In this document: piece by piece, positions 53,047 to 61,715 of the stretch | Layout of the letters: each line of letters begins with the position of its first letter | How positions within the stretch are numbered: the stretch's first letter is position 1 | IMG/VR virus record: IMGVR_UViG_3300031885_000008 | Coordinates: 1-64,000 of that record | Source: a virus | DNA length: 64,000 bases | Strand: one strand, 5' to 3' | Program-made: the position numbers and the translations under genes | Notes under the pieces: model-generated | Database searches by the model: none | Told to the model about the DNA's origin: nothing | Seen by the model: the letters and a program-made list of their open reading frames with translations, nothing else

Positions 53047-53227
53047 GACGCACGAAAATTCTATAGACTCTGCACCCGAGCTACCGCTTCGATGGAAAGC
53101 TGGCAGCCTGCCACGTGACCGTCACCTCGGCGCCGGTCACCCCCTGGCTCGTCGCTGAGCTACCGTCACGTGGTAGCCAGGAGGCCCGCCCGGAGGTCAA
53201 CCCCCCCGCGTCTGGGCGGGTCTCCAA
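53047..53227. promoter_or_regulatory. Inverted-repeat region between terminase and portal unit
   Basis: CCACGTGAC (53111-53119) and GTCACGTGG (53165-53173) form a 9-bp inverted repeat with flanking CCTG/CAGG. CCCGCCC (53185-53191) and GGGCGGG (53214-53220) form a stem just after the terminase stop, without a U-tract. A regulator site, terminator or packaging signal is possible; none is proven. Confidence 0.4.
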
Positions 53228-55273
53228 CTATTTTCCCAAAATCCTTACGTTGCTCTGTGCCGACTGTCGTTCCTTACGCTTTCGACGATGCGTCTCATAC
53301 ATGCGCGATGCTTCTCTCGCAAACCAACTGTTATGCACGGCAATCCCCTCGACCACAAAAGATTCATCATGCTTGACGTGCAAGTTGCAGACAAGCCCCT
53401 CGTACATCACATGACGTGCGTACTCAATACGCACAACATCACCAGCGCCATCCTCCTGCATGCCGTCTGGAACCCCCGGGGCAAAGACGAAATCACTCTG
53501 CGGTCCTTCTCCAGCACGAAGTGACACGGCTGAACGGAAATCCCATGCATGCGGAACCGCCCTAGTCTCATGCTCAGGGTTGACCCATGGCAACGCCGAC
53601 CATACCGGATGCTCCGCAGTCATGAGAATCTCTACAAACCCGCAGGCGCGCAACCGGACCGCATCCCCTCGATACCATGTGCACGTCGTCCCAGTGACCT
53701 CCTGCCACCTCGACTTGTGGGTGAGGACGAAGTCCCCTCGAACAACTTGCTCAATCGGGACAAGGCCGCGCTTCGTCACCACGAGATACCCAGGTGCGAT
53801 GCATGCCATGAGCAGGTCGCCGGTATGCCTGCCAGGATCGTACCCGACGAGGTCAGAAATCCATTTCCCAACCTGAGGGTCTACAATACGGTTTCCTTGC
53901 TGGCATGGAATGATCCACCGACCAGCCGCAAGCTCCCCCGCAAGACTCTCCACACCATACTCGGGCGAGAGCTTATTCCTCCCTGTCGTGAACGACCGGA
54001 CGCGGAGACCAGGATATTTCTCCCTTGTCCACTGCAAAATAAACTCTTGGGCCGCATTATTCTCTACAACCATTACTGATCGAAACCGGTCGTGCACCGA
54101 AGCAAGCCGGTCGATGATCTCTGGTCCCTGCCACCTACCAGACTGAATTTCAAGAATCTGTCGAGACCCATCCGGCCAGGTCAACAGCGTAAAAATCACT
54201 GACAAATCCGACTTCTCTCGCCCGGTCGACACGTCCACACCAGAAACAACCATCACATTATCGGGCAAACCTCCCATAGCCAGGATCGAATCATTGATCT
54301 GAAATGCCTCTGCAAGCATCGGATACCGAGCCGCCAAGTCGTTCAGGTCCTGCACCAGCGGATGACCCTCCCCACGAGCTAGGCACGTCTCAATCCATTC
54401 CCTCTTGAACCTCGCCGTGCTCTCGTCCCGTGGCTGACAAAGCATCTGCCTCGAGAACTCCACCGGCCCCAGCGTCTTCGTGCGAACATGCTCGATGCGA
54501 GACAACGGCCAGCGTTCCGGCCACGTCGAGCGCCCAACGTCGTCGATCACGGGATACCGTTTTGCCCACCACCCTTGCCGCTCGAGAACATGCGCCATGT
54601 CATCCGGATGCCACGCGTTCGTCAGGAATGCGATCCACGCATCCTCCGACAGTCGCGTAAACGCCGATGAGCGGATCCACTCCTCTATCTTCTCCCGCTG
54701 ATACCTCGTCCGCGTGTTGTTCTCGTTGAGGACGTCGTCAACGATGAGACCGTCCAGCCTGGCCCCCTGCATATTCCCACCCTCGGGCGAGTAGGCCTGC
54801 ACCGATGGATCCTTTATGCCGCTCGGACGCCGCACTTCGATAGCCGAATCGGTCCAAAACAATCCCCGTCGGAGATTGGGGAACACATCGCGAAGGGTCT
54901 TGCTGTTCACGATGTAGCCTTGAATCGTACGGATGACCTTCTTCGCAGCATTCTGCGTGGCACTCAACACAGCAATTCGCTGGCGAGGATCACGCCCAAG
55001 AACCCACAACGGCCGGGCGATAGCCATCAACGAGGTCTTCCCGGCATCTGGATGCGTCCAGAGCACCACGTTCCGATTCTTCTCGAGCACGTCGCTCCAC
55101 TCGAAATGGAACGGCATGAGCGTAATCGGCTCCCCCTTCTCTTCGTCCCGCAATACAAGGGAGCAAAAAGTCGGAAAATCCACACGGGCACACTGAAGAA
55201 GCGAGGAGTACGCTGACGCCGACGCGGCCAGCAGAGGATGCAGGTCTTCCGACAGGTCAAGCCCAACTGACAT
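53228..55273 (-). CDS. Large terminase subunit interrupted by a mini-intein
   Basis: From ATG 55273 (AAGGAAGG upstream): 681 codons, of which 158 are intein, leaving a 523-residue terminase. ATPase motifs: Walker-A-like THPDAGKTS and Walker B LDGLIVDDV. RNase-H-like nuclease: SGVDVSTGREKSD, VVENNAAQEF, and HTGDLLMA, where the intein is inserted. After splicing the junction reads GDLLMASWFAREASRM, the normal family sequence. Terminase cuts and pumps phage DNA into the prohead. Confidence 0.95.
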   Translation of the reverse strand: MSVGLDLSEDLHPLLAASASAYSSLLQCARVDFPTFCSLVLRDEEKGEPITLMPFHFEWSDVLEKNRNVVLWTHPDAGKTSLMAIARPLWVLGRDPRQRIAVLSATQNAAKKVIRTIQGYIVNSKTLRDVFPNLRRGLFWTDSAIEVRRPSGIKDPSVQAYSPEGGNMQGARLDGLIVDDVLNENNTRTRYQREKIEEWIRSSAFTRLSEDAWIAFLTNAWHPDDMAHVLERQGWWAKRYPVIDDVGRSTWPERWPLSRIEHVRTKTLGPVEFSRQMLCQPRDESTARFKREWIETCLARGEGHPLVQDLNDLAARYPMLAEAFQINDSILAMGGLPDNVMVVSGVDVSTGREKSDLSVIFTLLTWPDGSRQILEIQSGRWQGPEIIDRLASVHDRFRSVMVVENNAAQEFILQWTREKYPGLRVRSFTTGRNKLSPEYGVESLAGELAAGRWIIPCQQGNRIVDPQVGKWISDLVGYDPGRHTGDLLMACIAPGYLVVTKRGLVPIEQVVRGDFVLTHKSRWQEVTGTTCTWYRGDAVRLRACGFVEILMTAEHPVWSALPWVNPEHETRAVPHAWDFRSAVSLRAGEGPQSDFVFAPGVPDGMQEDGAGDVVRIEYARHVMYEGLVCNLHVKHDESFVVEGIAVHNSWFAREASRMYETHRRKRKERQSAQSNVRILGK
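53330..53803 (-). other. Mini-intein in terminase (158 residues, no endonuclease domain)
   Basis: It begins with Cys (CIAPGYLVVTKRGLVPIEQV) and block A ends in RGDFVL. Block B has TAEHPVW with the conserved Thr and His. Block F is YEGLVCNLHVKHDESFVVEG. Block G ends VHN, followed by Ser of the extein. All splicing residues (Cys1, TxxH, His-Asn, +1 Ser) are present, so splicing is expected. About 70 residues separate blocks B and F, with no LAGLIDADG or HNH motif. It lies at the metal-binding GDxLMA motif. Confidence 0.9.
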
Positions 55274-55299
55274 GCGTCTACCTTCCTTCGGGCAGAGGG

Positions 55300-55319
55300 C
55301 TGTTGCCTTCAGGCGACAG
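55300..55319 (+). repeat. Left-end hairpin of element 3
   Basis: CTGTTGCCT pairs with AGGCGACAG (one G-T) around TC. The sequence AGGCGACAGATGAATG matches the equivalent of element 1 at one-base difference. Confidence 0.7.
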
Positions 55320-55382
55320 ATGAATGCCCGCTCCAACAAACACAATTTTTTGCCAAGCAGCTATCTTTATGCTAGCTTTCTC

Positions 55383-56489
55383 ATGGTGCGTAAGACCTTC
55401 AAGTACCGACTATATCCGACCAAGGCACAAGCCAGCAAATTCGGCGCGATCCTTGAAGAATGTCGCTGGCTGTACAACAAAATGCTGGAGGAGCACAAGT
55501 ACACCTGGGAAGTCGAGTAGAAGGTGATTGGCCTGTACGACCAGCATGCTCGACTGCCTGCGCTCAAGTCGGCCAGGCCGTCTTTGGAAACAGCACACAG
55601 CCAGGTTCTCCAGAACGTCTGCCTCCGGCTTGACCTCGCATTCAAGGCTTTCTTCCGGCGGGTCAAAGCGGGTGAAGCACCCGGCCACCCGCGCTTCAAG
55701 AGCTTCGGCCGGTACGACAGCTTCACGTTCCCGCAAGCCCCGTCCGGATGCCAACTTCGTGGCGAAAAGCTGGTCGTGTCCAAGGTCGGTCCAGTCAAGA
55801 TAGTCCTGCACCGTCCGGTCGAAGGCGTCGTCAAGACAGCGACGATCCGGCGCACAGCGACGGGCAAGTGGTTCGCGTTCTTCTCTTGCGAGCTTGAGCC
55901 AAAGCCCTTGCCAACCAGCACCGAGCGCGCAGGAATCGACGTCGGCCTCATGACGTTCGCGACCCTGTCGAACGGCGAGAAGATCGAAAACCCTCGGTTC
56001 TTTCGACGGGAAGAGAAGGCGCTCGCGCAAGCTCAGCGCAAGCTCTCGGCAACGCCTAAAGGCACGCCCAAGCGGGTCAAACTTCGCAAGGCTGTTGCCC
56101 GTGTTCACGAGCGCAGCACGAACCGGCGGCACGACTTCATCCATCAGCAGAGCCGCAGGCTCGTCAACAGGTTCGGCCTGATCGCAGTCGAAGACCTGAA
56201 TGTCAACCGCATGGGAAGAGAGCGAAAGTTCTCCAAGAGCATTCACGACGCGGCGTGGTCGATGTTCTTCGCGTGCCTGTCCTTCAAAGCGGAAGAAGCT
56301 GGTCGGACGATGGTCGCGGTGAATCCGGCGTACACCTCGCAGGACTGTTCGCGGTGCGGACAGCGACAGCTCATGCCCTTGGCAGAGCGTGTCTACCGCT
56401 GTCCTTCCTGCGGGCTCGAACTCGATCGGGATCATAACGCGTCGCTCAACATTCTAGCCGTGGGGCTGCACGGCCTGGGCTTGCCCTAG
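55383..56489 (+). pseudogene. tnpB: TnpB with an in-frame amber codon
   Basis: The frame begins ATG 55383 (MVRKTFKYRLYPTKAQ) and runs to TAG 55518-55520 after TWEVE; the next codons (KVIGLYDQHARLPALKSA) continue the TnpB sequence in the same frame. Downstream all key parts remain: AGIDVGLMTFATL, AVEDLNVNRMG, LDRDHNASLNI, and CSRCG/CPSCG. A GTG at 55524 could start a shorter protein lacking the first 46 residues. Other genes here stop with TAG, so reassignment is unlikely. Suppression by a host tRNA, or a decayed gene, are the two readings. Confidence 0.8.
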
Positions 56490-56492
56490 AAG

Positions 56493-56512
56493 CCCTCGGC
56501 TTTAGCCGAGGG
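56493..56512 (+). repeat. Right-end hairpin of element 3
   Basis: CCCTCGGCT pairs perfectly with AGCCGAGGG around TT, 3 nt after the tnpB stop, followed by AGCAGTCAC. This is the classic right-end hairpin of IS605-type elements and probable part of the guide RNA. Confidence 0.8.
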
Positions 56513-56553
56513 AGCAGTCACCAAAGCAAACACGAAAGACCCAGGGCTGTTCC

Positions 56554-56778
56554 CTAAAAAGGAACAGATGGACGATAGGAATGCATCGTCATCAGATCTG
56601 CTGGATCGCACACAACAGCCAGCAATCCGTGCAATTTGACCTGATTCGTACGGGTAGACTCACAGTCCAAGCAAACGTGGTCCCCCCCAAAACCAGAAAC
56701 ACGAAGGTCGCCGTCCATCTCCGACGCACCACAATCAAAGCAGGTCACGCCACGTTCTACTTTTGAGCACCTTTGCAT
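56554..56778 (-). CDS. Small zinc-ribbon-like protein
   Basis: ATG 56778 with AGGAGG upstream gives 74 residues: MQRCSKVERGVTCFDCGAS then GGDHVCLDCES, two CxxC pairs of a zinc ribbon. The C-terminal half has no motif. Unknown role; similar small cysteine proteins are frequent around phage early genes. Confidence 0.7.
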   Translation of the reverse strand: MQRCSKVERGVTCFDCGASEMDGDLRVSGFGGDHVCLDCESTRTNQVKLHGLLAVVCDPADLMTMHSYRPSVPF

Positions 56779-56888
56779 ACAATTCCTCCTATAAGACGAA
56801 GAGCTACAAGGCAATAGAGCTACCCTGCCGCCCCATAGCTCGACCTGGCAAGTGGATTCAAGAAGGATTTGAAATGCAGAGGGTTAGG

Positions 56889-57122
56889 CTACTCGTCCAG
56901 CTCGACGATACGCTGCCAGCCACGCTCTATGGAGACATGACGTAGAGCTTTGAGCGCGACATCCGACACGGCGCCTTGAAGCATGAACGTGTCATACGAA
57001 GACATGGCGTCGTCGAATGAAAAGCACGAACGGTATTCGTCGACCATCTCGGAAAACGTCAACACGCGTTTTCTGCGAGACCCTCTATACGGCTCTTGCA
57101 TGGAGGCGGCGTACACCTGCAT
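56889..57122 (-). CDS. Small hypothetical protein
   Basis: A 77-residue protein with a basic N-terminus (PYRGSRRKRVLTFSEMVDEY) and a helical rest (ALKALRHVSIERGWQRIVEL). ATG 57122 has GGGAG too close; ATG 57101 is an alternative start. Divergent from the next + strand gene. Confidence 0.5.
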   Translation of the reverse strand: MQVYAASMQEPYRGSRRKRVLTFSEMVDEYRSCFSFDDAMSSYDTFMLQGAVSDVALKALRHVSIERGWQRIVELDE

Positions 57123-57220
57123 ACTCCCAAGTTTAGCTCACCCACCAGATAAAGAAAAGAAAATACGAAACAGTTACGAAAATCTCTAAGAAAATGTGAC
57201 AACAAGCGCAATAACCTAGA

Positions 57221-57673
57221 ATGAAACCTTGGGAAATGGAAGTCATCTACGCCTACTTTGAAGACGACCTAGACGATGCGCAGAAAGCAAAGACGCTACT
57301 GCTCCCCGTCCACACGACCGTATACTACAACGGCGAGACCCTCACGATTGAAGTCCACCACGTTATGACCAACACCGCTCCAAACCTTCTAAAGCCACTC
57401 GAAGACGCAAACTGGCTGCGCATCACCGCTGGCGGTATCATTGCGACGTTCATGGTCGACCGCTCAAAAAAGACACTCCAAATACAACTCGGAACCGTAT
57501 CCAGAGGCGTGCGCTACCGTGTTGTGGAATTGATAAGCGTGGAGCCTGTGAACAAGGACGCCATCGTCCCCGACCCGGAAATCAAACCAGAGCTGCCCAC
57601 CCTCCAAGGCTACCAGCCCTCATCTCGCCGGCGACCTCCAGCAAAACGAACAGTCTCAAAAAAATCGCTTTAG
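57221..57673 (+). CDS. Hypothetical protein
   Basis: A 150-residue protein: acidic N-terminal region (YFEDDLDDAQKAKTLLLPV), a beta-rich middle (LTIEVHHVMTNTAPNLLKP, GGIIATFMVDRSKKTLQIQL), and a basic Pro/Arg tail. Single + strand gene among - strand genes, converging with the deaminase gene (4-bp overlap). No family recognised. Confidence 0.6.
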   Translation: MKPWEMEVIYAYFEDDLDDAQKAKTLLLPVHTTVYYNGETLTIEVHHVMTNTAPNLLKPLEDANWLRITAGGIIATFMVDRSKKTLQIQLGTVSRGVRYRVVELISVEPVNKDAIVPDPEIKPELPTLQGYQPSSRRRPPAKRTVSKKSL

Positions 57674-58158
57674 CCGGACTTCGGGCTAGACTGGATAAAT
57701 TCCTCCCCCTCGCCAAGCTTGAAGTAAACGACGGACACGCCCGCCTCGGAAAATAAGGCCAGCGCAAGAATCAGATCTGGTCCCCATTTCTCAGACTGCA
57801 ACCAATCGAAGGACGGCTCGAAACAGCAAACCCTCGAAATTCCCGATTGGATTAGCCCCGCTGCACAAACCGAACAAGGAGGACGCATGGTGTAGATGGT
57901 GCAGCCCTTCAACGCTACCCCCACCCGAGCAGCATGAAAAATCGCGTTGGCCTCGGCGTGCACAATCATGGAATATTTCACAGGTCGGTTGGCGTATCTG
58001 TCTGGTAGGTCGTCGACCCCCCTCGGAAACCCGTTGAATCCTGTCGTACGTACTTCGTTATCCGGACCTACGACGACGCAACCGACCTTTGTCGAGGGAT
58101 CCCGGCTCTTGGCTGAAATCCATTCGCACATCCGAAAAAAGTACGTGTCCCAGTTCAT
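57670..58158 (-). CDS. dCMP deaminase
   Basis: A 162-residue zinc-dependent deaminase. HAEANAI (zinc His and catalytic Glu) and PPCSVCA (two zinc Cys) are conserved, with the early DPSTKVGCVVVGPDNE and FNGFPRGVDD segments of the dCMP deaminase family. It converts dCMP to dUMP, the substrate for ThyX, which is also encoded here. ATG 58158 overlaps the upstream stop (ATGA). Confidence 0.95.
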   Translation of the reverse strand: MNWDTYFFRMCEWISAKSRDPSTKVGCVVVGPDNEVRTTGFNGFPRGVDDLPDRYANRPVKYSMIVHAEANAIFHAARVGVALKGCTIYTMRPPCSVCAAGLIQSGISRVCCFEPSFDWLQSEKWGPDLILALALFSEAGVSVVYFKLGEGEEFIQSSPKSG

Positions 58159-58763
58159 GGAGGCGAAGAAACCCTTCCGATTTTCAACGAGAGGTTTGTC
58201 GATCCATTCTTCAGCTTCACCAAAAGCGAGCAGAGCTTTTGAATTGCCGCCCTGGCATAAACGACTTTGCTCGGAAACACAACCCCAACCCGCTCTATTC
58301 CGAGCGTATGGCAGGCTTCGTCAATATACTCCCACGCCGCACACTCACGAACCAACCCTATTGCGATACGAAGCATATCTTGATCCAAGGCACAGTCGGC
58401 CCGATATTGCTCGAGTTGGTAGGCAGCAGTCCCGTAATACCGCTCGTCTGCGATCCCACAACCTATCTTGGCTTTGCTCACGGCGTAGTCCACCTCACTC
58501 GTAGCCACCCATTCTAGAGCGCCTTCGGCACGCCGGAGCAGATCCATTGGCGCATACGCGAAAGTCACAGAGTCAAGGTCACCCCACACCCCTACCGCAC
58601 CAGCATGAAAGACAACGACCTCCGCCCAGTACGATGAATGCCGTGAGCTGCGGATTCCCCAGTGCCCTTCGTGATACGCCACAGCTTGGTCATGCTCAAG
58701 AAAAGCACGCTCGGCCGCCTCACAAAGCTGGCTGTTGTATTCCTCCGTCGATAGTAACTTCAC
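58155..58763 (-). CDS. Hypothetical protein
   Basis: GTG 58763 with GGAG upstream gives 202 residues; a longer frame is possible. It overlaps the methyltransferase gene by 44 bp. Features: SSYWAEVVVFHAGAVGVWGD, VTFAYAPMDLLRRAEGALEW, LRIAIGLVRECAAWEYIDEA. No family recognised. It lies between methyltransferase and deaminase genes in one operon. Confidence 0.6.
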   Translation of the reverse strand: MKLLSTEEYNSQLCEAAERAFLEHDQAVAYHEGHWGIRSSRHSSYWAEVVVFHAGAVGVWGDLDSVTFAYAPMDLLRRAEGALEWVATSEVDYAVSKAKIGCGIADERYYGTAAYQLEQYRADCALDQDMLRIAIGLVRECAAWEYIDEACHTLGIERVGVVFPSKVVYARAAIQKLCSLLVKLKNGSTNLSLKIGRVSSPP

Positions 58764-59289
58764 TTTCTCCAACCTTTCCCCACGTAGTCCACCCAACCCG
58801 AGGGCCACTCGCAAACATTTCGAGGCGTGGTTCCGGCGATGCTTGCTCAATAATCCGAATCACCTCAACCGGCTTTTCAGAATGACGACGTTTCGGCGCA
58901 TGAATCAAAGTGCCCAACGTTCGAAGCGTAGGCTGCATGAATTTTCCAACTACACCAAATAAGCACAGCTCATGCTGCCCACGAAAATATCGACCGAGTC
59001 CATAACTCGGCTTCGCCCAGCACAAATTCGTAACGTACCGAAATCCGAGCCTTCCCATCAGAACGAGCCCGTCGGGGAGATGATTGTTGGTTACCCACAA
59101 ATAAAGATGCGCCCCATCCAATTCCGGATTGAACGCACCGCTTCGACGGATTACCTGCTCGATCTCCTCCACTGTCTTGATCAAGGTATAATGTCTATCC
59201 GCGCCACGTTTGCAAACTCCAGCACCCTGTTCGTGCCACGGCGGGTCTATCATAATCGTCCGAAAGCCGGTCAATTCGTCGCCTGCCAT
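58720..59289 (-). CDS. MT-A70-type adenine methyltransferase
   Basis: A 189-residue SAM-dependent methyltransferase of the MT-A70/Ime4-like family: catalytic DPPW in RTIMIDPPWHE, VTNNHLPDGLVLMGRLGFRY, NLCWAKPSYGLGRYFRGQHE, and the C-terminal HSEKPVEVIRIIEQASPEPR then LEMFA. N6-adenine methylation of DNA is the usual role; protection of phage DNA is an inference. Confidence 0.9.
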   Translation of the reverse strand: MAGDELTGFRTIMIDPPWHEQGAGVCKRGADRHYTLIKTVEEIEQVIRRSGAFNPELDGAHLYLWVTNNHLPDGLVLMGRLGFRYVTNLCWAKPSYGLGRYFRGQHELCLFGVVGKFMQPTLRTLGTLIHAPKRRHSEKPVEVIRIIEQASPEPRLEMFASGPRVGWTTWGKVGESEVTIDGGIQQPAL

Positions 59290-59789
59290 CGCAAGAAGTT
59301 TGGGAACCCCTCGGGAATCTCAACCTGACTTTGAACACGTCTCCACGGGGTCAATCGCCCCGTCTTCATGTTGGCTGTGTATATTCGCTGGGTGTCGAAA
59401 TCCTTATGCTGGCAAACAGTCACGAGACATAGGCCATTCTTCACAGCATCCTCAACGGCAATTGGAATCATGTCAGTCTTGACAGCCAACGTGAAAATAA
59501 TGGCTCCAACTGCATGAAGCTCATCCGCCATTTTCTCGGAATACTTCAGAAGGGTAGCGAGCCCGGTACCTTCCTCTGGAACGTTCAACACCACAATGTC
59601 GCTCAACGCATGTTCTGGATCGTTATTCTTTTGGGGTATGAGAATGACTAGGTCTCGAAGGCCGTCGTCACTCTTATATTCGTTGCACGCCCATTGTAGA
59701 ATGTTCTTCCGAACTGATTCAAACCCATCTTCGGTCCATGGTTGAACACTGGGCGCCAATTTGATGTATGCAGATGTGACCGCTCCCAT
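59271..59789 (-). CDS. Hypothetical protein
   Basis: A 172-residue protein with alternating strands and helices: GLRDLVILIPQKNNDPEHAL, then DIVVLNVPEEGTG, AVGAIIFTLAVKTDMIPIAV. ATG 59789 has AGGAGG. It overlaps the methyltransferase start by 19 bp and probably forms an operon with it. Family unknown. Confidence 0.65.
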   Translation of the reverse strand: MGAVTSAYIKLAPSVQPWTEDGFESVRKNILQWACNEYKSDDGLRDLVILIPQKNNDPEHALSDIVVLNVPEEGTGLATLLKYSEKMADELHAVGAIIFTLAVKTDMIPIAVEDAVKNGLCLVTVCQHKDFDTQRIYTANMKTGRLTPWRRVQSQVEIPEGFPNFLRWQATN

Positions 59790-59859
59790 ATGCTAGTCCT
59801 CCTACAAAAAGTCTAGCATTCCACAAACAATTGTGCAATGTAAAAAATTGATGCCTCAA

Positions 59860-60096
59860 TTATTTATCCTTTCCAGTGACAGCGAGCAAATACTCACCAT
59901 TTCTTACAGCACCTTTCCGGAGCACCGTGCCACGCCCTCGAAGCCGGGCTAGGTGATACCAGAGAGTTCCATTTGACGCCCCAGTTCGTTCCCGAAGCTG
60001 GGACACGGTCAGATGATCCCCATGCTGCAACGCTGAAATGATTTTGGCTTCAATACCGCAATCTGTCACAGGTCTTCCCCTTCCATAATAATTCAC
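59860..60096 (-). CDS. Winged-helix DNA-binding protein
   Basis: A 78-residue protein from GTG 60096 (TTG 60123 is an alternative). The helix-turn-helix LTVSQLRERTGASNGTLWYH then LARLRGRGTVLR is a winged-helix pattern. Probably a transcriptional regulator of the early genes. Confidence 0.65.
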   Translation of the reverse strand: MNYYGRGRPVTDCGIEAKIISALQHGDHLTVSQLRERTGASNGTLWYHLARLRGRGTVLRKGAVRNGEYLLAVTGKDK

Positions 60097-60244
60097 AGGA
60101 CGCCTACAAATAAAGTAGTACAATCAAAATGCTGCAAAAAGCAACCCCATGAATTTATTTTTGTGGGAATATGTAGCCAACGCGCTCAAACAATACTACA
60201 CACTGTTTACAACGACACAATAACCTACATACTTCACTCAGCCC

Positions 60245-60928
60245 CTAATGTGAACTCAACTTCAACTCTACAAACTCCCCCTCTGGAAGAAACTCGAGCG
60301 CAACCCATGTATGAATTCCAACTTCCCATATTGGAATCCACAAACATTCAACTACATTTTCAATTACTTGAGGGGTATCCACGACAAGAAATAGAAAGCA
60401 ATCGTCTGATGGAAACGCACACTCCACATTGAACGAAGGAATCTTTCCATTGAGACCCCGAAGCGCCCCAATGCTGACCTTTTGGGCCGATACCAAAATC
60501 CGCGACTCGCGTGTTACGAAATCGGAATATTTCGTCCAAAACAGCTTCTCACACGCAGACCGCCCTGACGCATTCTTCGCTACATCCGAAAGCAGCCATC
60601 CTCGAATCACATCTCGAGGAGCAGCCCCAACCTTGATAGCCTCTCGAATCATATCCCAACTGACGAAATCGCAGAGGATCCATTGAAAAATATCCGCAGG
60701 GAGGCGTCCTGCCGCAGAGAGTCCAGCTTTTTGGTCCGCCCCCAAAGCCTCTGTAATCCTCAATATCGTCTCAACCCTTGGAGATGAAATCTCTGGATGT
60801 AACTCAAACCTGGAAATCAAAGCAGCAGAAACACCAGCCTTCCGAGCCAGCTCACGCGTAGTTATCTTCGCAATCCGACGCTGCTCTGCCAGCCACACTC
60901 CAAAGGTTCGCTGTACATTTGGGGACAC
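60245..60928 (-). CDS. XRE-family helix-turn-helix regulator with C-terminal domain
   Basis: Residues about 8-60 are an HTH_3 domain: LAEQRRIAKITTRELARKAG then VSAALISRFELHP. The remaining 160 residues (GRSACEKLFWTKYSDF, FNVECAFPSDDCFLFLVVD) are unfamiliar and could sense a signal or oligomerise. It may repress or switch early genes; lysogeny cannot be claimed, as no integrase was seen. Confidence 0.75.
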   Translation of the reverse strand: MSPNVQRTFGVWLAEQRRIAKITTRELARKAGVSAALISRFELHPEISSPRVETILRITEALGADQKAGLSAAGRLPADIFQWILCDFVSWDMIREAIKVGAAPRDVIRGWLLSDVAKNASGRSACEKLFWTKYSDFVTRESRILVSAQKVSIGALRGLNGKIPSFNVECAFPSDDCFLFLVVDTPQVIENVVECLWIPIWEVGIHTWVALEFLPEGEFVELKLSSH

Positions 60929-60955
60929 CTATCACCTTCCTTCCAAGTTGAGCAG

Positions 60956-61204
60956 CTACGGAAACCTACTGGGATCCGGACGCCACCCAAAGTCATTCTC
61001 TACGATGAAACGAATACGAGTTTGTGCGCGTGGATAAACAGACTCAACCTGCTTCCAAGCCTGGTCCTGAGTCTCCGCATTGATGTACGCGCACATTGTT
61101 TCCGCATCTTCCGCGCCCCACCCGGTGTACCAAATCTGAAACGTCGCAGCCTCTTCTGCTATGAATGGCTCGAACTCGTACCACGACAGCCAAAATGTTT
61201 TCAT
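60956..61204 (-). CDS. Small hypothetical protein
   Basis: ATG 61204 overlaps the upstream stop (ATGA); 82 residues, Trp/Glu-rich (MKTFWLSWYEFEPFIAEEAA, ETQDQAWKQVESVYPRAQTR). The pattern recalls small phage proteins that read like antirestriction or DUF domains, but none is assigned. Confidence 0.55.
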   Translation of the reverse strand: MKTFWLSWYEFEPFIAEEAATFQIWYTGWGAEDAETMCAYINAETQDQAWKQVESVYPRAQTRIRFIVENDFGWRPDPSRFP

Positions 61205-61416
61205 AAATCCTCTAAATCTGCACAGCGTACACAACGAGTAGGTCCGCCGGCCACGAGGCAGGAACAGTCACGACATTCCCGAATCGTTCCAAGCCCTGGA
61301 AGAAAACTCTGAGGAATACCGGGAGGCTCCTGAGGCGGTCCCTCGTGCTGTCGTCTATGCCACTCTTCAAGCCCCTGTAGGGATAGTTGCTCGGGCCACT
61401 CGTCAGACTGTTCCAT
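61201..61416 (-). CDS. Small zinc-ribbon-like protein
   Basis: A 71-residue protein with CRDCSCLVAGGPTRCVRC near the C-terminus, probably one zinc site, and a Gln/Pro-rich N-terminus. Overlaps neighbours on both sides. Function unknown. Confidence 0.6.
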   Translation of the reverse strand: MEQSDEWPEQLSLQGLEEWHRRQHEGPPQEPPGIPQSFLPGLGTIRECRDCSCLVAGGPTRCVRCADLEDL

Positions 61417-61705
61417 TCAACCCTCCAACGAAAACGAGGTGATATTTTTGGTACGGCAAACGTCCAAGTTTGCGCATTGTTTCTTCCCCAAGTCTCACCC
61501 CTGTTCGAGGATCCCCGCAGCCTCCAGTTGAGATGCACTCGTCGCATTCGATGTTCCCAGCATTCTCATACTCACAATCGAAATCGCTTCCGTCTATCGT
61601 GTGAGTCCACCGTCCCAAACAAGGTATATTGAAACTCTCCTTGTTGAGAGAGCTGGGATTGAGGCCCCTTGACTTATGCCTAAATACTCCTCTTCCCTTT
61701 CCCAT
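61403..61705 (-). CDS. Cysteine-rich small protein
   Basis: A 100-residue protein from ATG 61705 (AGAGGAGG). Cysteines occur in IPCLGRW, DFDCEYE and NIECDECISTGGCGDP. The C-terminal part (GEETMRKLGRLPYQKYHLVF) is helical. No family recognised. Confidence 0.55.
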   Translation of the reverse strand: MGKGRGVFRHKSRGLNPSSLNKESFNIPCLGRWTHTIDGSDFDCEYENAGNIECDECISTGGCGDPRTGVRLGEETMRKLGRLPYQKYHLVFVGGLNGTV

Positions 61706-61715
61706 GGCTCCTCCT

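Larger units (their letters stand above)
55300..56520 (+). mobile_element. tnpB-only element 3 (tnpB broken)
   Basis: Left-end hairpin (55300-55319) is followed by ATGAATGCCC; right-end hairpin (56493-56512) by AGCAGTCAC. Both ends look intact. The element lies opposite to terminase, 27 bp upstream of its start codon. No tnpA. Confidence 0.7.

Noticed and set aside
55518-55520. Reassignment of TAG to an amino acid
   Set aside because: Other genes, such as the VWA gene ending at 1980, stop at TAG, and no consistent in-frame TAG use was seen.
55410-56435. 341-codon - strand frame antisense to tnpB 3
   Set aside because: Shadow frame; the RuvC and zinc motifs lie on the + strand.
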